Shown here: piece by piece, positions 17,563-25,409 of the stretch
Position numbering within the stretch: position 1 is the first letter of the stretch
Layout: each line of letters begins with the position of its first letter
Source: Haloarcula sp. CBA1129
Lineage (GTDB): Archaea; Halobacteriota; Halobacteria; Halobacteriales; Haloarculaceae
Direction of reading: 5' to 3'
Assembly: GCF_008729015.1 (NCBI RefSeq)
Contig: NZ_RKSM01000001.1
Location: forward strand, 1,550,001 to 1,614,000
DNA: 64,000 nt
Made by a program: the position numbers and the translations under genes
The notes under the pieces: generated by a model
What the model was told of the DNA's origin: nothing
What the model saw: only the letters and a program-made list of their open reading frames with translations
Databases searched by the model: none

Positions 17563-18426
17563 ATGAGTGTCTCCGATGAACACGCGGACGACGGGCACGG
17601 GGAGCATCACCTCCCGGCGACGGAGGACTGGCCCCACGGGTTCGGCGAGGCCAGCTGGTGGCCCTTCGTGACGGCGATCGGTGGTTCGGGCATCTACGTC
17701 AGCGCGGCCCTGCTCGTGCTCTCGATGGGCGAAAACGCACTAGTCAGCCAGACGGTCGGGGCGGGAGCAATGGCCGGGAGCGTCGGGCTCTTCCTCGTCG
17801 GCATCTACGGCTGGCTGTATCACGCCTTCGTCTCCGACTTCTGGGAGCGCGGGACGGACTACCACTCGGATAAAACGCTGAAGTTCGCGATGCTCCTGTT
17901 CTTGGGGAGCGAAATCGCTACATTCGGCGCTGGCTTCGTCTACTACTTCATCGTGCGCGGCGGCGAAGTCTGGGCACAGGCGGCAGTGCCCGAGGTGTTT
18001 GGCTCGCTGGTCATTGTCAACACGCTGATTCTGATCGCCAGCTCGGTGACGCTTCACTTCAGTCACCTCGCGCTCCGGAACGGGAACCGGAGCCGATTCC
18101 TGAAACTACTTGGCGCGACGCTGTTGCTGGGAATCGTCTTCATCGGCGGACAGGTGTACGAGTACTACGAATTCATCGTTCACAAGGGCTTTAGTATCGG
18201 TGGTGGCATCTACGGGTCCGCGTTCTACGGTCTGACTGGGCTCCACGGCCTCCACGTCACGATGGGTGCGGTTCTGCTTGGTATCGTCTTCATCCGTGCG
18301 TACTACGGCCAGTATTCGGCTGAACGGCACACCTCCGTCTCGACGGCGTCGATGTACTGGCACTTCGTCGACATCGTCTGGATCTTCCTCGTCGTCGTGC
18401 TCTACATGGGCGCGAACCTAGTGTAA
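17563..18426 (+). CDS. coxC: cytochrome c oxidase subunit III
   Basis: The 287-aa product has seven membrane helices typical of subunit III of aa3-type oxidases. Recognisable features are LFLGSEIATFGAGFVYYF (helix 3), LALRNGNRSRF, and GLTGLHGLHVTMGAVLLGI with its paired His near the end, then YWHFVDIVWIFLVVVLY. The cytoplasmic N-terminus is His/Asp-rich. Other cox subunits are not in the window, so the oxidase genes appear dispersed. Confidence 0.95.
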   Translation: MSVSDEHADDGHGEHHLPATEDWPHGFGEASWWPFVTAIGGSGIYVSAALLVLSMGENALVSQTVGAGAMAGSVGLFLVGIYGWLYHAFVSDFWERGTDYHSDKTLKFAMLLFLGSEIATFGAGFVYYFIVRGGEVWAQAAVPEVFGSLVIVNTLILIASSVTLHFSHLALRNGNRSRFLKLLGATLLLGIVFIGGQVYEYYEFIVHKGFSIGGGIYGSAFYGLTGLHGLHVTMGAVLLGIVFIRAYYGQYSAERHTSVSTASMYWHFVDIVWIFLVVVLYMGANLV

Positions 18427-18468
18427 GTCGTCGACGAGTTTTAGACGGCCGACACCCGTTTCACACGC

Positions 18469-18711
18469 ATGGACCAGCTCGATGTCAGCGGCAGCTTCGA
18501 TGTCCACGAGTACCGACACGGGCTCAAACTGCTGAAAGACGACCGCGAGACGATGACGCTATCGAACCGGAAGGGGTTCGCCTGTCCGGCCTGTGGCAAC
18601 GAGTTCGAGACGCTCTTTATCAGTGAAAAGCGGACGAATACTTTCGGAAACCCCGGGTCGCCCTTCTGCCTGATTCGGACCGACGACCAGCTGCTGGTCC
18701 TGACACATTGA
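18469..18711 (+). CDS. small zinc-ribbon-type protein (DUF7385-like)
   Basis: The 80-aa product has one CPACGNEF motif (residues 41-48) and a C-terminal FCLIRTDDQLLVLTH. A second Cys pair is missing, so metal binding may be partial or formed in a dimer. From memory, homologues are labelled 'flagella cluster protein' in some haloarchaea; no archaellum genes are present here. It starts 43 bp after coxC. Confidence 0.7.
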   Translation: MDQLDVSGSFDVHEYRHGLKLLKDDRETMTLSNRKGFACPACGNEFETLFISEKRTNTFGNPGSPFCLIRTDDQLLVLTH

Positions 18712-18765
18712 GCCGCCTCGCCACCGGTAACAAGGCTTATACCACCCGATACAATTCGGTGAGAT

Positions 18766-19401
18766 ATGCATCGGAGTGTCCCTGCAATCGGTCTCGCTAT
18801 CCTCGTCGTTCTGTCCGGCTGCGTGACGGCGACGGTTGACTCAACAGTGGCCGCCGACGGCACAGTTTCAGAATACGACCTGACCCTCGAGATGTCGCCG
18901 TCAGTGTATGACGGTTTCCAGAGTCAGGCCCAGCAAGAGGGCTATGACTCAGTCGAGGGGTATCTGCTGGCCGACGTGAACACCAGCCGGATGGCAAACC
19001 ACACGTACGAACAGGAACTAGAGGGTGAGAACGTCACGCTCTCGATGACGTTCACGGACTGGAACCCCGGCCCGGAAAGCGATGTATCGACTAACGTCAG
19101 TGAGGGCAACGTCACGTACGAAGACCGGACGTTCCTCACGGCGAATGAGGATACCGACGTGGCCTTCGGTGATGGCGTCGCGGTCGAGTACCAGCTGACG
19201 ATGCCTGCCGACATCTCGTCATCGAACGCCGATATCGTTCAAAACGAGACCGCTGTCTGGGAGTACGCGGCTGACGAACCGGTCGACGAACCGATCCGCG
19301 CGACCAGCCCGGCCCCATCGTCCACCTTCGGCCCCGGCATGGGGATTCCCGTCGCAGTCGTAGCACTGCTCGGGGCTGCATTGCTGGCCAGCCGGGACTG
19401 A
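18766..19401 (+). CDS. surface lipoprotein with PGF-like C-terminal anchor
   Basis: The 211-aa product has an N-terminal lipobox (VVLSGC, Cys at about 19), a globular region of about 150 residues with several N-glycosylation sequons, and a Pro/Ser linker. It ends in FGPGMG, a hydrophobic helix and SRD, much like a PGF-CTERM sorting tail but with a changed tripeptide. It is unusual in having both a lipid-anchor signal and a C-terminal sorting-like tail. Function unknown. Confidence 0.75.
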   Translation: MHRSVPAIGLAILVVLSGCVTATVDSTVAADGTVSEYDLTLEMSPSVYDGFQSQAQQEGYDSVEGYLLADVNTSRMANHTYEQELEGENVTLSMTFTDWNPGPESDVSTNVSEGNVTYEDRTFLTANEDTDVAFGDGVAVEYQLTMPADISSSNADIVQNETAVWEYAADEPVDEPIRATSPAPSSTFGPGMGIPVAVVALLGAALLASRD

Positions 19402-19557
19402 GCGAGTCGTATCGTCGGTCAGTACACCGAACTTCAGGAACTGGTCGCTCTTGTCGACCGCGGCGCGGTCGACTCACACACGACACAGTACGGACTCGAC
19501 GACGTGCACACTGTCGCACAGAGGGAGATCGGTGGCCGGGTGGGTATCACGCCCTGA
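19402..19557 (+). pseudogene. remnant of a zinc-type alcohol dehydrogenase C-terminus
   Basis: The plus-strand frame ending at TGA 19555-19557 reads IVGQYTELQELVALVDRGAV, then a segment like the HTT.Y.LDDV...GRVGITP end of medium-chain zinc alcohol dehydrogenases. No start codon or upstream catalytic domain exists, and the last stretch is shorter than in intact enzymes. This looks like the decayed 3' end of a lost gene, cut at the stop of the lipoprotein gene. Confidence 0.7.
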
Positions 19558-19608
19558 ACAGCCTGTGTTGCGATGCCGTGTCGCCCGACTGGGCACTCGC
19601 CGTCCGAC

Positions 19609-19914
19609 TCACCGACCGTCGGCCCGGGTCTGTTCTGTTTCGTCAGCCAGCTCGTGATAGCGTCTGAGAAACGCGTCTCGGCCTACGGTCCCGGCCCCGG
19701 CCGCTTCGAGCCGGTCCTCTAGCCCGGTCCGGTCGAAGTGACAGTGCTCCTTATAACAAGGCTTACACAGGTACTCGAAGGACTTGTCGTCGCGGTCCCA
19801 GCGGTCGCCGTACTTATCGTATTCTCGGGCATCCGACCGGGCGACTGTTTCACCGCAGGCGATGCAACAGACCTCTTCATCGGTGGCGCGGTGCCAAGCG
19901 TTCCTGAAATCCAT
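19609..19914 (-). CDS. small zinc-binding hypothetical protein (DUF7562-like)
   Basis: The 101-aa product has two Cys pairs (CCIACG near residue 17, and CKPCYKEHCHF near 50) that could form one zinc ribbon. The rest is helical and charged. I use the ATG at 19914; twenty further upstream codons look non-coding. Function unknown; no operon partner. Confidence 0.65.
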   Translation of the reverse strand: MDFRNAWHRATDEEVCCIACGETVARSDAREYDKYGDRWDRDDKSFEYLCKPCYKEHCHFDRTGLEDRLEAAGAGTVGRDAFLRRYHELADETEQTRADGR

Positions 19915-19974
19915 CAGAATCGCACCCCATCTGACAGCCCGCAAGTGTGTCCGTCGTGCCGCTCTCGCGGGCAC

Positions 19975-20497
19975 ATCGCAGTTCCCGCCGGCAATCCGTA
20001 CTGTGTGACCATCGTTTACAGCTAGACGGTCCGTCCAACGGTCCGTTGCCGTATCGCATCACTGCTGAGGGTCGTTTTTATACGGGGCCGCGTCGCACCG
20101 CCAGAGAAGCGACGCAGTACCTGCGGCTACTATCAGGCCATCGCCAGTAGGAAACACAGCCTGCTCGTCAGAACGGCACTCGAAGCGGGACGTCGATAGA
20201 GGGATTATGAGCCACGGGCGAAGCGAGCCTCTCTCTGGTTCAAATCGCTCAATAGCTTTTGCTCGTCGGGTTCGTTCCTCACAGAACGCCGATGGAGGGA
20301 TTTGAACCCTCGCGCTTCGTCGTGGATACGTAACTGCGGCTCGGAACGCCGGTCAACCGAAGGACGTGACCGGTGAGCGGGTAAATATGACTTGACGGGT
20401 GCTGGACAAGCACTACGACAAGGGGACACACGACCAAAAGGCTGAACGCCGTCGTTCCTACATAAAGGATATTTGAGCGCCTACTTAACCAAGTGAT
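19975..20497. other. intergenic region holding a tRNA-like fragment
   Basis: No supported protein gene lies in this stretch. The only structured element seen is the tRNA 3'-end-like fragment at 20288-20312. GC falls towards the right end, marking the border of the AT-rich island. Confidence 0.4.
20288..20312 (-). repeat. tRNA 3'-end fragment, probable attachment-site remnant
   Basis: These 25 bases match the 3' end of the tRNA-Thr gene (21358-21382) at 24 of 25 positions and in the same orientation: a T-arm (GAGGG-TTCAAAT-CCCTC on the minus strand) plus an acceptor strand CATCGGC. No D-arm or anticodon arm fits upstream, so it is not a complete tRNA. It lies about 1.05 kb from the intact tRNA, on the side of the tRNA's 3' end, as integrative elements leave. 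Confidence 0.6.
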
Positions 20498-21190
20498 ATG
20501 CTAAGAAAGTGGATTAAAATAGTTCTCTCGATATTTCTGGCAATATTCTTTGCTGTGGTATTGTTGGTGGTTCTGCTCGCTGTGGGGGTAGTGATGTTTA
20601 TTTTTGAGGTTCCTCGGAAGGTGGGCCAGTATCTACGAGTTGAAAGTGCAATCAGAAAAGCTGTATTCTCAATTCTTGACAAAGAGGAAATGAGACAACT
20701 TAGAGACGATATTCTACATATTTTGGAAGCAAAAGTTGACGAAGATGAGACACTTGATAGATGGGGACTCCTAAGGCAGATAGACGAATCACAGGAAAAG
20801 TTGGAGAATCGTCTAAAGAATGGAGAATTTGTCTTTACATTTTTCGGAGGGATTGCCGGACTAATCGTTGGTAATGTAGCTGGAATCGCAATAGGTGGGG
20901 TTGTCTTGACTGTCTTTGGACTGATTGTTGCCCTACTCGTTACTGTTAGAATAATAATAACTGATGCATTATTTTACCGTAGCGTAAATCATCGGACAGA
21001 CCCCATTGAGCGGTTACAAATCCTGAAAGGGTGGAACTCCGGGCCTGCGTTAGCGACAGGAGCAATTGGTGTTGCTATTGTGTCACTTATCACCTCGCCG
21101 GAAGATGAAGGATTCCGCTGGGGTCAGAATATTTTGGAGTGGTACGTCAAGCAAAAATTCACCGGAGAGAATAAATGGCGAATTGAATAA
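20498..21190 (+). CDS. AT-rich hypothetical membrane protein in a tRNA-bordered island
   Basis: The 230-aa product has a strong N-terminal helix (about 8-38), a soluble, charged, probably coiled segment (about 50-110), then hydrophobic segments (about 112-160 and 190-205) with a Gly-rich GGIAGLIVGNVAGIAIGG stretch. Base composition and codon use (AGA, ATA, AT-ending codons) differ sharply from all neighbours, and the protein is less acidic. This indicates transfer. No integrase or replication motif is seen. Confidence 0.65.
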   Translation: MLRKWIKIVLSIFLAIFFAVVLLVVLLAVGVVMFIFEVPRKVGQYLRVESAIRKAVFSILDKEEMRQLRDDILHILEAKVDEDETLDRWGLLRQIDESQEKLENRLKNGEFVFTFFGGIAGLIVGNVAGIAIGGVVLTVFGLIVALLVTVRIIITDALFYRSVNHRTDPIERLQILKGWNSGPALATGAIGVAIVSLITSPEDEGFRWGQNILEWYVKQKFTGENKWRIE

Positions 21191-21356
21191 TTTCTGTAAA
21201 CATCGGGAACGCGGGGCCGCAGTGCCCTCAAAGCAACAATTAGCACCACAAACCGGCAAAAACGCCCGTGTAGCAGGGGCTAATTACTCACTCCGAAGCC
21301 CGAAAAACTAGTAAGCAGGCCGCTGTCTATCCATTTAGGCTGTTCCGAGAAGGGGA

Positions 21357-21430
21357 AGCCGGTGGAGGGATTTGAACCCTCGGCCTAATCCTTACGAAGG
21401 ATTCGCTCTGCCAGTCTGAGCTACACCGGC
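21357..21430 (-). tRNA. tRNA-Thr (CGU anticodon)
   Basis: The 74-nt cloverleaf has acceptor GCCGGTG/CACCGGC, D-arm GCTC/GAGC, anticodon arm AATCC-TTCGTAA-GGATT with anticodon CGT, a 5-nt variable loop, and T-arm GAGGG-TTCAAAT-CCCTC, with discriminator T. All stems pair. CCA is not encoded. Its 3' end is the probable integration target of the island on its left. Confidence 0.95.
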
Positions 21431-21508
21431 GCCGTGCTCGCGTACATCAGTTGTTGGACGCATAACCGCAATAAGGATTGCGAATCGGGACCACCGAGAG
21501 GGACGTTC

Positions 21509-21922
21509 TCACTCCGCTCGTGAGCCGACGACGGTGACCGGGTCGTCCGCTTCAAGCAGCACCTGCTGGGAGACGCTCCCGAACACCGCTTTACCGGTCG
21601 GTGACCGCTTTCTGGACCCCATGACGATCTGGTCGACGTCGAACTCGTCGGCCAGTTCGATGATGCCGTCCGCAGGCGGTTGCTGGCCCTCGGCCAGTTG
21701 GACATCGACATCGTGGTCTTCGAGGTAGTCACGCACGAGCCTGACTGTCGAGATCCGCTCGACGTTGCGTATCTCCTCGGGCGCTTCCGCCTCTTCCTTG
21801 GTCAGTGCGTGGGTGATGACGGCCTCGATATCGGTGTCGGCGGCCGGTAGCTCCGCGACGAAGGCGGCTTGGCCGCGAGCGCGGTCCTCGTCAGCGTCGA
21901 CAGGGACAAGTATCGTGTACAT
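21509..21922 (-). CDS. universal stress protein (UspA family)
   Basis: The 137-aa alpha/beta product has the UspA nucleotide-binding pattern: N-terminal MYTILVPVDADEDR and the C-terminal loop VMGSRKRSPTGKAVFGSVSQQVLLEADDPVTVV, matching G-2x-G-9x-G(S/T). It lies three bases after livF in the transporter operon, so it is probably co-expressed. Such fusions of transport operons with UspA genes are frequent in haloarchaea. Confidence 0.92.
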   Translation of the reverse strand: MYTILVPVDADEDRARGQAAFVAELPAADTDIEAVITHALTKEEAEAPEEIRNVERISTVRLVRDYLEDHDVDVQLAEGQQPPADGIIELADEFDVDQIVMGSRKRSPTGKAVFGSVSQQVLLEADDPVTVVGSRAE

Positions 21923-21925
21923 GTT

Positions 21926-22675
21926 TTACCCTCCTAGATACAAGCGTCCGACTTCCTCGTCGTTAAGCAGTTCGGTCCCGGTGCCGGTGAATTTGATTTC
22001 ACCGCTTGCGAGCACGAAACCGCGGTCAGCGACAGAGAGCCCCTTTTCGGCGTTCTGCTCGACGAGCAGGATGGTCGTCCCGAGGTCGTTGAGTTGCTCG
22101 ATGCGCTCGAACACGTCGTCGATGAATCGCGGTTCGAGCCCGATAGAGGGCTCGTCGAGCATCATCACGTCCGGTTCGACCATCAGCGCGCGGGCCAGTT
22201 CCAGCAGGCGACGCTGGCCGCCTGAGAGGGTGCCGGCCGACTGGCTCCGCAGGTCGTCAAGCACCGGGAACTCCGCGTACAGTTCCTCGGCGCGGGCGGC
22301 GGCGCGGTCGTCGTCGTTGAACACGTAGCCGCCCATCAGCATGTTCTCGTGGACGCTCATCCCCGGGAAAACGCTGGCGTCTTGCAGCACGTAGCTCATC
22401 CCGTTGGCGAGGTTCTGCTGGGGCGACCGACCGGTGATCTCCTGACCGCGGAACGATACCGCCCCGGATTGGACGTCCGCAAAGCCGTAGATGCTTTTCA
22501 TCAGCGTGGACTTCCCGGAGCCGTTCGGGCCGATGAGACAGGCGACCTGTCCGTCATCGACGGCGATGCTCACGTCGTGTAACACGGTGGTGTTTCCGTA
22601 GCCAGCCGTGACGTTCTCCATCTGGAGGATCGGGTCGGCGGTGGAGTCAGCGCTCGCGTCTGGTGTGGAAGCCAT
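21926..22675 (-). CDS. livF: ABC transporter ATP-binding protein LivF-type
   Basis: The 249-aa ATPase has Walker A GPNGSGKST, signature LSGGQRRLLELARAL and Walker B VMMLDEPSIGL, with a downstream His-loop region. It pairs with LivG to energise uptake of branched-chain amino acids or related amides. I use the ATG at 22675; a GTG at 22681 would give GTGA overlap with the livG stop and may be the true start. Confidence 0.92.
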   Translation of the reverse strand: MASTPDASADSTADPILQMENVTAGYGNTTVLHDVSIAVDDGQVACLIGPNGSGKSTLMKSIYGFADVQSGAVSFRGQEITGRSPQQNLANGMSYVLQDASVFPGMSVHENMLMGGYVFNDDDRAAARAEELYAEFPVLDDLRSQSAGTLSGGQRRLLELARALMVEPDVMMLDEPSIGLEPRFIDDVFERIEQLNDLGTTILLVEQNAEKGLSVADRGFVLASGEIKFTGTGTELLNDEEVGRLYLGG

Positions 22676-22677
22676 AC

Positions 22678-23463
22678 TCACTCCCTCCCGAGGTACGCGT
22701 CGAGGACGCGCTGGTCGTTCTGTATCTCTTCGGGCGTCCCGTTAGCGATGCGCTCGCCGTGTGCCAGAACGTAGATTCGGTCGGCGATGTCCATGACGAA
22801 GTCCATGTTGTGTTCGATGAGGAAGATTGTCGACTCCTGCTCCTCGTTGGCGTTGCGGATGTAGTCGATGAGGTTTCCCAGCATCGAGGGATTGATTCCT
22901 CCGGCCGGTTCGTCCATCAACAGAATATCGGGTTCCGACATCAGCTCCATCGCGAACTCGAGCAGCTTCTGCTGGCCGAAACTCATCCGCCCGGCGCGGG
23001 TCTCTGCCAGCCCGCCGAGGTCCACGTAGTCCAGCAGTTCGTCTGTTCGAGCGAGCAGCGAACTGTCGGGGCGACGCATGAGACTGGACACGCCAGCGCC
23101 ACCCTCCTGAGCCGCAAGCAGCAAGTTCTTCCGGACGGTCATGTCCCCGAAGATGCGGGTCTCCTGAAACATCCGGCCCAGACCGGCCCGCGCGATCTTG
23201 TGTTCGGGCCAGTCCGTCACGTCCTCACCCTGAAGATAGACCCGGCCCTCGTCGGGCGTCAGCGTCCCAGTGATGCAGTTGAACAGCGTGGACTTGCCGG
23301 CACCGTTGGGCCCGATGAGGCCGACGATCTCGCCGCTGTGTATCTCGATGTCAACGTCGTCAACAGCGGTCAGACCGCCGAAGCGCTTCGTGACGCCGTC
23401 CGTCCGTAGCACCGCACGGTCGCTGTCCGCCTCTGTCGCCGGGCCACTCGTCGCTTTACTCAT
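22678..23463 (-). CDS. livG: ABC transporter ATP-binding protein LivG-type
   Basis: The 261-aa ATPase has Walker A GPNGAGKSTLF, signature MSFGQQKLLEF and Walker B ILLMDEPAGGI, then the His-loop EHNMDFVMDIADRIYVL. The length and the extended C-terminal LivG tail fit the family. The ATG at 23463 overlaps the livM end; a GTG two codons upstream is possible. Confidence 0.92.
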   Translation of the reverse strand: MSKATSGPATEADSDRAVLRTDGVTKRFGGLTAVDDVDIEIHSGEIVGLIGPNGAGKSTLFNCITGTLTPDEGRVYLQGEDVTDWPEHKIARAGLGRMFQETRIFGDMTVRKNLLLAAQEGGAGVSSLMRRPDSSLLARTDELLDYVDLGGLAETRAGRMSFGQQKLLEFAMELMSEPDILLMDEPAGGINPSMLGNLIDYIRNANEEQESTIFLIEHNMDFVMDIADRIYVLAHGERIANGTPEEIQNDQRVLDAYLGRE

Positions 23464-24520
23464 CTGCACTCACCTCCGATCCGTCGTCGGTATCTGTGGC
23501 GGCCATGCCGCCGTGTTTGTAGTAGTCCATCTGGCTGGCGTATTCGTTGAGCGTGCCGACGACGCCCTTGGGGAAGCCGATGACCGTGACGATGACGGCC
23601 CCACCGAGCAGGACGAGCTGCCACCCGACGGCGTAGGTCTCGACGATCTCGATGATGGTATGGAGCCCGAACGCACCGATGACGGGTCCCGCAACGGTGC
23701 CAGATCCGCCCAGCAACGCCATCGCGATGAGCTCGACGTTCCACGCGCCGTTGTAGGCCGTCTGGGGGTCAATGAACGTGTTGAACAGGCTGTACGCCGC
23801 ACCGGCGAACCCGGTGAACAGTCCGGCCAGCATCCACGCGGCCGTCTTGTAGTAGGTCGTATTGAACCCCATCGCCGTCGCCTTTTCTTCGTCGTCGCGG
23901 ATGGCGTTGAGGACGAAGCCAAAGCGCGTCCCCGAGAGGTAGTACACGAGCGCCATCTCGGCGACGAGGACGCCCAAGAAGAGATAGTAGAACGTCTCGG
24001 CGGACGGCGTCTGGAGCAGGATCTTCCCGCTGGCGCCGCCGGTGATGTCGAGAATACGGGAGACCTGCTGGGCGACCAGTAGGACACCCAGCGTCGCGAT
24101 GGCGAAGTAGTGCCCGCGAAGCCTGAGCACGATGACACCGATAATACCCGCGAAGCTCACGGCGAGCAGGCCGGCTAAGAGGAACGCGACCGGGAACGCG
24201 AGGGCGAAGTCCTTGGTCAGAATCGCCGTCGCGTACGCGCCGATACCGAAGAAGGCCATGTTCCCGAAACTGGGGTAGCCGGTCTGTCCGCCGACAATAT
24301 CCCAAGACAGCGCCAAGATGGCGAACAGGAACATCTCGGTGAGCACCGTCATGTAGTAGCCGCCCTGCAGTCCGAGGACGGGGAACGAAGCCGCGACCAG
24401 CGTGCCGATACCGAGGAGCGGCCAGCCGTAGTCGTCACAGGTCCCGAGGAACCGGTCGACCTGCTCCGGGGGCAGAATCGACCGTAGGACGCCGCCTGAC
24501 TCCTCGTCTGTCGTGCTCAT
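23456..24520 (-). CDS. livM: branched-chain amino acid ABC transporter permease LivM-type
   Basis: The 354-aa permease has about nine to ten helices and conserved LivM features: LSWDIVGGQTGYPSFGNMAFFGIGAY and the coupling-loop region GFVLNAIRDDEEKATAMGFN, followed by LLGGSGTVAGPVIGA. The acidic C-terminus is haloarchaeal. It overlaps both neighbours, so the permeases and ATPases form one tight operon. Confidence 0.93.
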   Translation of the reverse strand: MSTTDEESGGVLRSILPPEQVDRFLGTCDDYGWPLLGIGTLVAASFPVLGLQGGYYMTVLTEMFLFAILALSWDIVGGQTGYPSFGNMAFFGIGAYATAILTKDFALAFPVAFLLAGLLAVSFAGIIGVIVLRLRGHYFAIATLGVLLVAQQVSRILDITGGASGKILLQTPSAETFYYLFLGVLVAEMALVYYLSGTRFGFVLNAIRDDEEKATAMGFNTTYYKTAAWMLAGLFTGFAGAAYSLFNTFIDPQTAYNGAWNVELIAMALLGGSGTVAGPVIGAFGLHTIIEIVETYAVGWQLVLLGGAVIVTVIGFPKGVVGTLNEYASQMDYYKHGGMAATDTDDGSEVSADE

Positions 24521-25404
24521 TGCTCAGCCCCCGTGCCGAACAGGCCCTTCGGTTTGAGGATGAGCAGGACGATGAGCAGCGAGAAGCTCACGGCGAGCGT
24601 CCACTGCGAGGAGATGAACCCTGCGACCAGTTCCTCGACGGACCCGAGTAGCAGGCCGCCGATGAGCGCGCCGGGGATGCTCCCGACGCCGCCGAAAACC
24701 ACGATGATGAAGCTCTTGAGCGTGTAGATGAGCCCCATCTGTGGTTGCACGTTCAGGATAACAGCGATGAACGCGCCGATACCGCCGGCGATGGCGGAAG
24801 ACACACCGAAGGTCATCGCGCGGGTGTGCTCGACGTCGATACCGACTAGCGCAGCGGCCTCGGGGTTCTGCGAGACAGCCCGTATCGCCCGGCCGGTCCG
24901 TGTCTTTTGGAGGAAGACGTACATGAGCGCCGTCAGGACGATGGCACCAGCGAAGGCGACGAGTTTCATCTTCGGAACGACGATACCCGCAATCGACATC
25001 GACGGGTTCGCGAAGCTGACCTGAATCGACCGTGGATTGGCCGACCACGCCTGTATCGCGAGCTGCTGGATGGCGATACTCGCGCCGAATGTCACCAACA
25101 GCGTGAGGAAGATGTCCGTCCCGATGACCCGCGAGACCAGCGTACGCTGGAGCGCGTAGCCGATGCCGAACAGCACTGCAATAGCGACCGGTACCGTTGC
25201 CAGAAACAGGAGCGGCGATCCCTCTGCGTTCCCCGTGACCAGCGTCAGCATCCAGTAGGAGGTGTACCCTCCAAGCATCACCATCTCGCCGTGGGCGAGG
25301 TTGATGATGTCGACGACGCCCCAGATGAGTGCGAATCCGACCGCCACGCCTGCGAACAGCGCACCGACCAGCAGGCCGTTGACGACGAATTGGGTGGCAG
25401 CCAT
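24517..25404 (-). CDS. livH: branched-chain amino acid ABC transporter permease LivH-type
   Basis: The 295-aa permease carries the LivH pattern GVVDIINLAHGEMVMLGGY, the coupling segment RTGRAIRAVSQNPEAAALVGID, and FGGVGSIPGALIGGLLLGSVE near the end. It overlaps livM by 4 bp and follows the binding-protein gene by five bases. Confidence 0.94.
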   Translation of the reverse strand: MAATQFVVNGLLVGALFAGVAVGFALIWGVVDIINLAHGEMVMLGGYTSYWMLTLVTGNAEGSPLLFLATVPVAIAVLFGIGYALQRTLVSRVIGTDIFLTLLVTFGASIAIQQLAIQAWSANPRSIQVSFANPSMSIAGIVVPKMKLVAFAGAIVLTALMYVFLQKTRTGRAIRAVSQNPEAAALVGIDVEHTRAMTFGVSSAIAGGIGAFIAVILNVQPQMGLIYTLKSFIIVVFGGVGSIPGALIGGLLLGSVEELVAGFISSQWTLAVSFSLLIVLLILKPKGLFGTGAEQ

Positions 25405-25409
25405 CGCTC

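Noticed and set aside
20288..20360. A complete tRNA gene on the minus strand
   Set aside because: Only the T-arm and 3' acceptor strand pair sensibly; no D-arm or anticodon arm with a matching 5' acceptor can be found.
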